This document shows positions 15,953 to 23,491 of a DNA stretch of 26,005 bases, one piece after another. This stretch comes from Fen-999 sp044220545 (lineage in GTDB: Bacteria > Pseudomonadota > Gammaproteobacteria > Burkholderiales > Rhodocyclaceae). The number at the start of each line of letters is the position of its first letter. The first letter of the stretch is position 1. The translations under genes and the position numbers were made by a program. The notes under the pieces are model-generated. The model ran no database searches and was not told the origin of the DNA. It was given only the letters and a program-made list of their open reading frames with translations. The stretch is taken from the NCBI GenBank assembly GCA_044220545.1, contig JBGAQX010000044.1, forward strand, positions 1-26,005. The letters are read 5' to 3'.

Positions 15953-16009
15953 TGTCGCCAAGAAGAGACATCGTAAAAATTTCCGACACAATCTGACCGG
16001 CGCTGTCGG
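15953..16009 (-). promoter_or_regulatory. Candidate enhancer-binding-protein sites (UAS) for the sigma-54 promoter
   Basis: Two palindromic arrangements of the same half-site occur here: TGTC-N10-GACA at 15953-15970, and CCGACA-N15-TGTCGG at 15983-16009. They lie about 70 to 126 bases upstream of the predicted transcription start, the typical distance for a sigma-54 activator such as PrsR. The identity of the activator is inferred. The outer palindrome may instead be part of the prsT terminator. Confidence 0.45.
15975..16009 (-). terminator. Possible weak terminator after prsT
   Basis: On the minus strand CCGACA pairs with TGTCGG around a 15-base loop and is followed by AAATTTTT, seven bases after the prsT stop. 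The stem is short and the loop large, so termination would be weak. The same bases are also read as an activator site. Confidence 0.3.
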
Positions 16010-16015
16010 CAATGG

Positions 16016-18835
16016 CTACCTGCTCAGATCCGTCCTCAACTTGCGGGCCTCATCGATACCTTCGAATGGGGTCACCGACTTCAGCGCTTCGGCAAGCTCC
16101 TCGCCCGCCTCGGTTTTGCGGCCGCTGTTGCTCAGCGCTACCGCGAGGTGGTAGCGGATTTCCGGGTTGGCGGGGTCGCGCAGGCGGGCATCGCGCAGCA
16201 GGCTCACTCCGCGGTCCAACTGGCCCTGGCGGACCAATATCCAGCCCAGGGTATCGATCACGCCAGGATCGTTTGGCCGCAGCGTGTAGGCACGCTCGGC
16301 CAGCCCGGCCGCGCTCTTGTCGTTCTGCCGCTGAGCCACGAGTGCCAGATTGTTCAACACCAGCGCGTCATCGGGCCGCGCCTTCAACAGCCGTTCGTAG
16401 GCGGCTCGGGCCTCCTTGAGATGGCCGAGGCGCAGGTGGCCGTCGGCAATGGTACGCAGCACATCGTGATTGCCGGAGTGATCGCGGTCCCACTTTTCCA
16501 GGAAAGCGACGCCCTTGGCCAGTTCGTTGCCACCAACGTAGGCCCGGAACAGGCGCAGGGCCATTTCGCCGCTGCCGTCCTTCTTAAGCGCGGTGCCGTA
16601 GCTGGCCAGCGCCGCACCGTACTGTCCCCGCGCCAGGGCAAGGTCGCCCTGTAGCCGCGCGGCCACGCCGCTCGCCGGATACTTTTCACCGATTGCCTTG
16701 ATGCGCTGCTCGGCCTTTGCGAACTCCTTCCGACGGATGTCGATCTCGGCATACAGGACCAAGGCCGGCAAGAAGTCCGGCCGGCTGCCGAGCGCCTTCT
16801 CCAAGCTATAGCCGGCGCCGGAATCATTGCCCGCCGCGACCTGAAGCCGAGCAATTTCGAACTGCGCCGCCGGATCATAGTTGGCGTAGCGAGTCATGTC
16901 CTTCAGCGTCTGCTGGGCGCCTTTGGGGTCGTTCTTGGCCAACTGGACGCGCGTCAGCAGGCCGAGGGCCGCCAGGCTTTCGGGTGCCTGGACGGCGGTC
17001 TCCTTGGCCACGGCCAGCGCCAGTTCCGGATTGCCGGTACGCAGGTGCAACTCGGCCAGCGCCATACCGGCACGCAGCGAACCCTTGGCTTCAGCCCGCG
17101 CCTTTTCGAGCCAGCCCACGGCCTCGGAAATATTGCCCGCCCTCTCCTCGATCATCGCCAGTTCGGTCATCGCGTCGATGTTGCGGGCATCGCCCCTGAC
17201 CAGTTGCGCAAGACGCTGGCGGGCCACATCCCGCTTGCCTTCCGCCGCATCCAGCTTGGCCAGATTCAGGACGGCGGCCTGATAGTCCGCATCGCGCGCC
17301 AGGAGTTGCTCGTACGTCTTGCGGCCGCCAGCCCGGTCGCCGGCCGCCACCTGGACCACGCCAAGCAGATTGAGTGCGGCAAGATTGCCCGGCTCGCCGC
17401 GCACCACCTTCTGAATGACATCCAGCGCGCGCTTCGTGTCGCCCTTGCGCAGATAGAGCGTGGTGAGGGCGATGCCGGCACGCACCTGCCTGGGATCCTT
17501 GGCGAAGGCTTGCTCCAGTTGCTCGATGCCGCTGTCGGCCTTGCCGGCGCCGACCAGGCTGAGTCCCAAGTCGGTGCGAATGTCCGCCGCGCCACCGGAT
17601 GCCCGCACCGCTTGATCGAGCAGCTCCGAAGCCTTGCGGTAGTTGCGCTCCTTCATGTAGGCGGTAGCCAGCAAGGACAGGGTACGCGGGTCGTTGGGTA
17701 CGGCCCGCAGCAGCGGCTCGAGCAGTCCGACCGCCGAGCGGGAATTGCCCTGGTCCAGGTATAGGCTGGCCAGCAGCTTGCTCGGCCCCGGCTCGCCGGG
17801 ATGCCGATGCAGGTAGGCCATCAACTTTTCCTGGGCCTTCTCCTGATTGCCCAGTTCGAAATGCGCCAAGCCGGAGAGGAGCAGCAACTGGCGATTCAAG
17901 ACCAGCACGGCCGGGTTGATCGGATCGAGCAATTGCACCACCTTTTCCAGGGAGAGCTTGACCGTTGCCTTGTCGCCACGACTGGCGGCGATTACCGCCT
18001 TCAGGTAGTTGGCGCGCGGCTCGCGCGCTTCGATGGCAAGCACCTCCGCGACTTCGCGAGCCGCCTCATCCATGCGTCCCATGTCGATCAGCAGCCCGAT
18101 CCGGGTGACGCGCGGGTCGAGATACTTCGCATTCAGGGCGGACGCCTTGGCGTAGGCCGACAGGGCGCCAGGGAGGTCGCCCTTGACATGGAGAATGGAC
18201 GCCCGCGTATTCCAGGCCATGGCATCGTCCGGCGCCAGGCCGACCGCCTCGTCGGATACGGTCGCCGCCCGGCCAAGATCACCCGCACGAATGTAAAGCG
18301 CCGCCTGCGCCAAACGCACCGGTACCGAACGCGGATCGAGAATGCGTGCTTCCTCCAGCGTTGTTAGTGCCCTGTTGGCATGGCCGCTTTCCGCTTCGGC
18401 AGTGGCACGCAGCACCCGAACATCGACCTGTGTCGGCACCGGCAGGCCATCCGGGGTGATGCGTTCCAACACCAGGGAGTACTTGCCCTGCTGCAAGTAG
18501 GCCTGCCCCAGCGGGGCAAGCACCTCGGCGCGGCTGACGCCGAGCTTCAAGGCGGTGTCGAACTCGACCTCCGCACCTATGGGATCGCCACTTTTCAGCA
18601 AGGATTTACCCAGCAGCACATGGGCCGCGAGCATGTTCGAGTCGATCTGCAGGGCGTTCTTGAGCTGGATCACGGCACCCGCGATGTCCTGCTTGTCGAG
18701 GCGGCCAAGCGCGTCCTCGTAGTAGCGCGAGGCCTTGGGGTCGGCCGCCAACGCACTGGAGATGGCGGTTGCCATGAGCATGGCCACAACCCTGGAACCA
18801 AGCGGCCGACGAAAGAAATCACGGTTCATGTGCAT
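16016..18835 (-). CDS. prsT: PEP-CTERM system TPR-repeat protein PrsT
   Basis: A 939-residue protein made almost wholly of tetratricopeptide repeats after an N-terminal signal sequence (about residues 1-30, ending ISSALA before ADPKAS). Length, repeat content and its place next to exosortase match the XrtA-associated TPR protein PrsT (TIGR02917-like). Repeats such as ALNLLGVVQVAAGD and LVLNNLALVAQRQND are evident along the chain. The signal region has no cysteine in a lipobox, so this copy looks like a signal-peptidase-I product in the periplasm rather than a lipoprotein. It is thought to scaffold EPS export or PEP-CTERM processing; the mechanism is unknown. It starts 49 bases after xrtA. ATG 18829, two codons in, is an alternative start. 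Confidence 0.92.
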   Translation of the reverse strand: MHMNRDFFRRPLGSRVVAMLMATAISSALAADPKASRYYEDALGRLDKQDIAGAVIQLKNALQIDSNMLAAHVLLGKSLLKSGDPIGAEVEFDTALKLGVSRAEVLAPLGQAYLQQGKYSLVLERITPDGLPVPTQVDVRVLRATAEAESGHANRALTTLEEARILDPRSVPVRLAQAALYIRAGDLGRAATVSDEAVGLAPDDAMAWNTRASILHVKGDLPGALSAYAKASALNAKYLDPRVTRIGLLIDMGRMDEAAREVAEVLAIEAREPRANYLKAVIAASRGDKATVKLSLEKVVQLLDPINPAVLVLNRQLLLLSGLAHFELGNQEKAQEKLMAYLHRHPGEPGPSKLLASLYLDQGNSRSAVGLLEPLLRAVPNDPRTLSLLATAYMKERNYRKASELLDQAVRASGGAADIRTDLGLSLVGAGKADSGIEQLEQAFAKDPRQVRAGIALTTLYLRKGDTKRALDVIQKVVRGEPGNLAALNLLGVVQVAAGDRAGGRKTYEQLLARDADYQAAVLNLAKLDAAEGKRDVARQRLAQLVRGDARNIDAMTELAMIEERAGNISEAVGWLEKARAEAKGSLRAGMALAELHLRTGNPELALAVAKETAVQAPESLAALGLLTRVQLAKNDPKGAQQTLKDMTRYANYDPAAQFEIARLQVAAGNDSGAGYSLEKALGSRPDFLPALVLYAEIDIRRKEFAKAEQRIKAIGEKYPASGVAARLQGDLALARGQYGAALASYGTALKKDGSGEMALRLFRAYVGGNELAKGVAFLEKWDRDHSGNHDVLRTIADGHLRLGHLKEARAAYERLLKARPDDALVLNNLALVAQRQNDKSAAGLAERAYTLRPNDPGVIDTLGWILVRQGQLDRGVSLLRDARLRDPANPEIRYHLAVALSNSGRKTEAGEELAEALKSVTPFEGIDEARKLRTDLSR

Positions 18836-18884
18836 GTCAAGAGTCCAATCTATCGGGTCAGAGCGACCAATCGCAGGCCGTCAA

Positions 18885-20438
18885 TCAGGGGGCTGGTGGC
18901 GCCGCCGCATCCCGTGCGTGCCTGAGCGCGGCCTCGATCGCCGGATAGGCTTCGGCGGTGAAAGCCGCCAATGCCGCCTCGCCGCTCCCGGCCTCGCCCT
19001 TGGGCGCATAAAGGACGACGACGGCGGAGTCGTCACCCTGCCCTAGCAGGCGTGACCACGCCGTCCACGCCTTGGCCGAATAGTCGCTGCCAGTCAGGTG
19101 GCCGTTGATCCAGTACCACTGCCAAGCCTCGAGCCGTACCCCGCCCGGCCCGAGCAGTTCAGCCGCACGAATATTGACCGATTGCCCGCCAAGTACCGTT
19201 TCCCGAGCAACGGAGGTGACCTTGCGCCAGTGATGGTCGGTCGTCTTGACCAGCGCATTGGTCGAGGTGATCAGCTTGCGTTCATAACTCTGATTCCCGT
19301 AGTAACCAACGAAGACCCCGACGGTTTCCTGGTCGCGTGTAAATTCGCCGCGCAACTCCGAAACCGGATTGATATACGCCGGGCGAAAGTCGATGGCCGC
19401 GGGAGAAACCGCCTGCCAGCCTGACGGTGCCGGCAAAACGATTTCAGGTGGACTACCCGGGTCGCGCAGCGCGATACCGGCCTTCCAAGCATGCGGCGCC
19501 ACCGCCACCACGGCCAACGCCATCGTGGCCAGGAGCGGCCTCCAGACCGAGAGCGGCACGGCAACTGCGCCAGAAGCGGCTACCGGAGCCTCGTCATCGT
19601 CGTCGGACGGTTCAGCCCAACGCGAGCCAATGACGAACATCAGCAGGATTACCACACCAAAGAATACCCACCCGTAGATCAGGTGATCGACACCGACCGC
19701 CAACCGGTTGCCGGACAGGTGTCCGAGCATGACGATCATGTACGCACGCAGCCAGTTGGCGATGATCGGCACCACGAAGGAGACGGCAACGAAGATCAGC
19801 CGCCGCTTCATCGACCGGTAGTTCAGATAGGCATACAGCGTGCCGACGACCACCGACGCGATGAGGTAACGGACGCCGCTGCAGGCCTCGACGACGGACC
19901 AGTTGCCCGATGGAATGACGAAACTCAGGCCCTCGCGATAGACGGGAATACCGGTCAGACGCAGTGCAACGATAGTGAACTCCGCAGTCCACTCCATCAT
20001 CTGCGGCAAGGCGAACTCACCGATGGGCACCGCGAAGAACAGGTAAGCGAGCGGGAACAGGATGGCCGAGGCGACCCGGGTGCCCAGGAGCGCCGGCACA
20101 GCAAGCACCAGTAGCGACACCAGTGCCAGGAAAGTAACGGCGTTGACCGCAGCAAGGTCGCCGAGCAGCCAGGCGAATCCCGCAAGTACCATCGGCAGCA
20201 ACCATAGCGAGGTCGGGGCGGGTGGCAACGCTGCCAACGCCCGACGCCGGCGCCATATCAACCAGAGCGAGATCGGCGGCACCAGAAGAGCATGGGTAAA
20301 CGTCTCGGAGCGAAACCAGATGGTGACCATGGCCGAGGCGGTATCCCAGTACCAGAACAAGATCCAGGCCAGGCCAAACAGCAGCGTGGGCAGCGCAATG
20401 CGCCAGGCAGGTCTGGTCACGCGGTCGGTCTTTGTCAT
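18885..20438 (-). CDS. xrtA: Exosortase A fused to EpsI domain
   Basis: A 517-residue polytopic inner-membrane protein. The N-terminal part (to about residue 272) has around eight hydrophobic helices and the exosortase active site: C186 in VEACSGVRYL, R231 in NWLRAY and H252 in DHLIYGW. After an acidic linker (SDDDDE) and another membrane segment (about 297-315), residues 320-505 form an EpsI/DUF3485 domain (GWQAV, VGVFVGYYGNQ, WQWYWING). This single-chain XrtA-EpsI form is typical of betaproteobacterial exosortase A. It is expected to cut PEP-CTERM proteins at the VPEP motif, here the product of 15050-15856. I choose ATG 20438, 22 bases after the femAB-like stop, because residues further upstream look like out-of-frame sequence. 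Confidence 0.95.
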   Translation of the reverse strand: MTKTDRVTRPAWRIALPTLLFGLAWILFWYWDTASAMVTIWFRSETFTHALLVPPISLWLIWRRRRALAALPPAPTSLWLLPMVLAGFAWLLGDLAAVNAVTFLALVSLLVLAVPALLGTRVASAILFPLAYLFFAVPIGEFALPQMMEWTAEFTIVALRLTGIPVYREGLSFVIPSGNWSVVEACSGVRYLIASVVVGTLYAYLNYRSMKRRLIFVAVSFVVPIIANWLRAYMIVMLGHLSGNRLAVGVDHLIYGWVFFGVVILLMFVIGSRWAEPSDDDDEAPVAASGAVAVPLSVWRPLLATMALAVVAVAPHAWKAGIALRDPGSPPEIVLPAPSGWQAVSPAAIDFRPAYINPVSELRGEFTRDQETVGVFVGYYGNQSYERKLITSTNALVKTTDHHWRKVTSVARETVLGGQSVNIRAAELLGPGGVRLEAWQWYWINGHLTGSDYSAKAWTAWSRLLGQGDDSAVVVLYAPKGEAGSGEAALAAFTAEAYPAIEAALRHARDAAAPPAP

Positions 20439-20460
20439 CAGGGTCTGGTCAGCCAAAGTC

Positions 20461-21498
20461 TCATCCCAGGTTACGCACGATATGCGGCCCCAGCCAGTTG
20501 GCCAGGCCGATGGGCATGCGTCGCCAGGCTTCGATGAACAGTCGGTACTTGGCGTTGGCAGGATTGTTTTGTGGCACCGCATCGCGCTTGTACAGACAGT
20601 ATTCGTAGTGCAGCGACCGGGGCTCGAAGCCCCAGTTCTTCTTGAAGGAAAAGGAACCCGTACCCTGCTTGCTGCGGCCGTAGTCGAAGACCTTGAGGCC
20701 GCGCGCGCAGGCCTGACGCAGCAAGGCCCAGTACTTGAAATCGTTCGCCGCCAAGTGGCGGGCGGCCTCGGCGTCCCCCGCGTAGTAGGGCAGCACCTCG
20801 TCGCGGAAATAGAAGCTCAGGACGCTGCTGAGCGGTGCGCCATCCGGCCCGACGACTGTCAGCACTTCGCAATCCGGTCCGAAGGTGTCGCGCAGCGCCT
20901 GAAAATAGCGTTTGGGCATCGCCGGCGTGCCGTGGCGGTGCACATTGTCGGCATAGAGGGTGAAGAAGCGTCCGACGCCATCGTCCAGTTCCGCGACCAA
21001 ACCGTTGGCGATGCCCTTGCGCACCATGGCGCGCTGCTTGCGCGGGATGGCCAGCAGGTTGGCTTCCTCGTCGGGCAGGATGTCCTTGCGGAAGGTCACG
21101 TAGAGTTCCTGGGCGGGCCAGTCGTCATGGCGCGGGGAAACATTCCGTAGCTCGAGGTGCTCGACACCCAACCGCCGGGCCAGCGCCTGCGCTTCCTCTT
21201 CAAGCAGGTTGGCCGCGCCTTCGTTGGTCGCGGCAACTCCGCCATAGACCGCGAATGGCAACGAGACCAGGCCGTTGCCGAACAACAGGCTCTTCACGTG
21301 GGCCAGCGGTAGCACGCCCTCGATGACCCCGGCGCGCTCCGCGTAGAGAAAATAGGTTTTGTGGCGGAAGACGCCCCGAATGATTTGCTGCCAGCCGGTG
21401 CGGTGAAAGAAGGTTGCAGTGGGGCAATTGACGACAAACTCATCCCACCGCGCCGCCGTCGCGACATCGTTGCCATCGAGGGTCCTGACCGTCAACAT
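20461..21498 (-). CDS. FemAB-related XrtA/PEP-CTERM system protein
   Basis: A 345-residue protein of the FemAB/GNAT-fold group associated with exosortase systems (TIGR03019-like). Recognisable stretches are PTATFFHRTGW near the N-terminus, YADNVHRHGTPAMPKRYF in the middle and VFDYGRSKQGTGSFSFKKNWGFEP near the C-terminus, the last being characteristic. FemAB-fold enzymes transfer aminoacyl groups from tRNA or acyl groups from CoA to amines; here the likely target is a sugar or surface molecule, unproven. The open frame begins at 21939, but the true start is ATG 21498, which overlaps the deacetylase stop as TGATG. The extra upstream part lies in the deacetylase gene. Confidence 0.92.
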   Translation of the reverse strand: MLTVRTLDGNDVATAARWDEFVVNCPTATFFHRTGWQQIIRGVFRHKTYFLYAERAGVIEGVLPLAHVKSLLFGNGLVSLPFAVYGGVAATNEGAANLLEEEAQALARRLGVEHLELRNVSPRHDDWPAQELYVTFRKDILPDEEANLLAIPRKQRAMVRKGIANGLVAELDDGVGRFFTLYADNVHRHGTPAMPKRYFQALRDTFGPDCEVLTVVGPDGAPLSSVLSFYFRDEVLPYYAGDAEAARHLAANDFKYWALLRQACARGLKVFDYGRSKQGTGSFSFKKNWGFEPRSLHYEYCLYKRDAVPQNNPANAKYRLFIEAWRRMPIGLANWLGPHIVRNLG

Positions 21499-22343
21499 CA
21501 GCGCGGCGGTTCCGCGAGAAAAATCTCGTCCATCCGTCCCCAGCGGAAGTCGTTGAGGAGGCGCCCCAACCGGCCTTCCATGCGATGAATGTTGACGTAA
21601 TGACGGAAACGGGTCTTGGCGTTGATGCCCGGGATCCTCGGCTGGTCGGTATCGATCTCCCACGGGTGGAAGTAGAACACGGCCGCCTGGCGGTCGACCT
21701 GATTGACGCGCCTGAGCAGCCAACGGGAAACGTGATAGGGCAGCAGCCGGAAGTAGCCCCCGCCGCTGGCCGGCCAATTTCTTTGAAAGGAGCGGACTGT
21801 GGTCACCGGAATTTCGAGAACACTGCCGACCGCATGGGCAAAGCGCGGCGCGTCGGGCATGCCGTAGTGATCGTGGCGGATCGGATAGATGCTGGAGCTG
21901 TAGCGGTAGCCGGCGCGTTCCAGACACTCGAAGGCCCACAGATTCCTGCCGCTGATGGAGAAGCTGGGGGCGCGGTAGCCCTTCACCTCCCGCCCGGCAA
22001 TGTCTTCAAGCAGTATTTTGGCGAGATGGATATCGGCATAAAAGGCTTCCTTGCTCTGATCACTGGCGCGCAGGTGCGCATAGCCATGACTGGCCAGTTC
22101 GTGGCCGTTGTCGACAATATCGCGAACAAGCTTTGGATAGCGCTCGCCAATCCAGCCAAGCGTGAAGAAGGTCGCTTTGGTCGACCGATTGTCGAGTAAC
22201 TGCAAGATCCGATCGACATTGCGCTCGACGCGACAGGCGCGGGTGACCCATTCGCCGCGGTCGATATAGGGCGCGAAGGCCGAGACCTGGAAGTAGTCCT
22301 CGACATCGATAGTCAGCGCATTGGTAATAGCCTTCGCCGGCAC
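21498..22343 (-). CDS. XrtA system polysaccharide deacetylase (DUF3473 type)
   Basis: A 281-residue carbohydrate esterase of the XrtA-associated family (TIGR03006-like). The N-terminus ALTIDVEDYFQVSAF carries the D13 and D16 motif. SHGYAH gives H86 and H90 of the metal site, YRAPSFS (123-129) is motif 3 and FYFHPWEID lies in the C-terminal part with the DUF3473-type tail. It would remove acetyl groups from the EPS or a precursor. The start is GTG 22343; there is no ATG upstream in frame that gives a better family start, and purine-rich GGGAAAGG and AGGG lie ahead of it. It lies 46 bases after the ATPase stop and overlaps the FemAB-like gene by one base. Confidence 0.93.
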   Translation of the reverse strand: MPAKAITNALTIDVEDYFQVSAFAPYIDRGEWVTRACRVERNVDRILQLLDNRSTKATFFTLGWIGERYPKLVRDIVDNGHELASHGYAHLRASDQSKEAFYADIHLAKILLEDIAGREVKGYRAPSFSISGRNLWAFECLERAGYRYSSSIYPIRHDHYGMPDAPRFAHAVGSVLEIPVTTVRSFQRNWPASGGGYFRLLPYHVSRWLLRRVNQVDRQAAVFYFHPWEIDTDQPRIPGINAKTRFRHYVNIHRMEGRLGRLLNDFRWGRMDEIFLAEPPR

Positions 22344-22389
22344 AGCCCTAACACCTTTCCCGATCCGGTCGGCGTCACCGCGCCAACCG

Positions 22390-23487
22390 TCACTCGCCTG
22401 TCTGATCCTTCTGAGCCGCCTTCACAAGCCGTTGCAGCAGCACCAGCGTTGCGGAATTGATTCGTTCGAGCCTGAGAAGGCTGCGTTCGAGGCGCCGTAT
22501 GCGACTGCCAAGCTGATCGGCATGAAGGGCGGACAACAGGGTACTCGCTTCATCGACCATCTTCTCATCGATGTCCATGCGACTGGCGATGGCCTCCGCG
22601 GACATATTGGAAACCTCGATTTCGAGGACGTCGGTGCCATGTTGCCGCGGCCTCTTCCTCACCGAGGTGGCCATGACCTCTTCTTCGATCTCGTGCGCCA
22701 CTTCCTTGACATCTTCGCCGTTGAACTCCCGTTTGCCGGAGAGAAACCCCGCCAGCAGCAGCCGGTCACATAGCGAATTGATACGACGCGGTACGCCACC
22801 GCTGGCCTCGAAGATGGTATCGAATGCCGTGCCGTCGATCCCCGGACTGCCTTGCTTGGCGCCGACGCAGTGCAGACGATGCTCGACGTAGCCTTGGGTT
22901 TCCTCCCGATCCATCGGGCTGATGTGGCATGACGCGATGATGCGCTGCCGAAGCTGCAACATATCCGCGCCTTGCAGAATATCGCGGAACTCGGGCTGCC
23001 CGATCAGAAAGGTTTGCAGCACGGACTGGCTGCCAAGCTGAAAATTCGAGAGCATGCGCAGTTCTTCGACGGCGCGCGCGGTCAGATTCTGGGCTTCGTC
23101 GACGACCAGAAGGCAGCGCTTCTTCTTGGTGGCGGCGCCGATCAGAAAAGCCTCAAGCGACATCAGAATATCGGACTTGCTGGCATCCTTGGCGCGAACA
23201 CCAAAGGCGGCACCCACCATGGACAGAATATCGTCCGCATCCAACTGGGTGCTGACCAGATGCGCAGCCACCACCTGGCTGGAATCCAGACTATCGAGCA
23301 GGTTCCGGACGATGGTCGTCTTGCCCGCCCCCACCTCCCCGGTGACGACGATGAAACCTTCATTCTGGTGCATGCCGTACTCGAGGTAGGCCATCGCACG
23401 CCGGTGCTGCTTGCTGCCGAAGTAGAAAGTCGGATCGGGGTTGAGCTGGAACGGCTTGCCCGACAAGCCGTAGAACGACTCGTACAT
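22390..23487 (-). CDS. XrtA/PEP-CTERM system-associated ATPase (ExeA-like)
   Basis: A 365-residue AAA ATPase. MYESFYGLSGKPFQLNPDP is the classic start of ExeA/GspA-like ATPases and of the XrtA-associated family (TIGR03015-like). Walker A is GEVGAGKT (50-57) and Walker B is CLLVVDEAQ (125-133); GGVPRRINSLCDRLLLAGFL is the sensor-2 region. The last 50 residues contain a heptad-like stretch (SRIRRLERSLLRLERIN) that may form a coiled coil. There is no membrane segment, so it probably acts at the cytoplasmic face and powers or assembles the export complex. It begins four bases after the beta-barrel gene. Its exact role in EPS export is not established. Confidence 0.94.
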   Translation of the reverse strand: MYESFYGLSGKPFQLNPDPTFYFGSKQHRRAMAYLEYGMHQNEGFIVVTGEVGAGKTTIVRNLLDSLDSSQVVAAHLVSTQLDADDILSMVGAAFGVRAKDASKSDILMSLEAFLIGAATKKKRCLLVVDEAQNLTARAVEELRMLSNFQLGSQSVLQTFLIGQPEFRDILQGADMLQLRQRIIASCHISPMDREETQGYVEHRLHCVGAKQGSPGIDGTAFDTIFEASGGVPRRINSLCDRLLLAGFLSGKREFNGEDVKEVAHEIEEEVMATSVRKRPRQHGTDVLEIEVSNMSAEAIASRMDIDEKMVDEASTLLSALHADQLGSRIRRLERSLLRLERINSATLVLLQRLVKAAQKDQTGE

Positions 23488-23491
23488 GGGA

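Noticed and set aside
21499..21939. N-terminal extension of the FemAB-like protein
   Set aside because: The added residues lie inside the deacetylase gene in another frame and do not resemble the family; ATG 21498 overlapping the stop is a better start.
22369..22386. Small hairpin between the ATPase and deacetylase genes
   Set aside because: A six-base stem without a T-run, in a 46-base gap; too weak to call a terminator.
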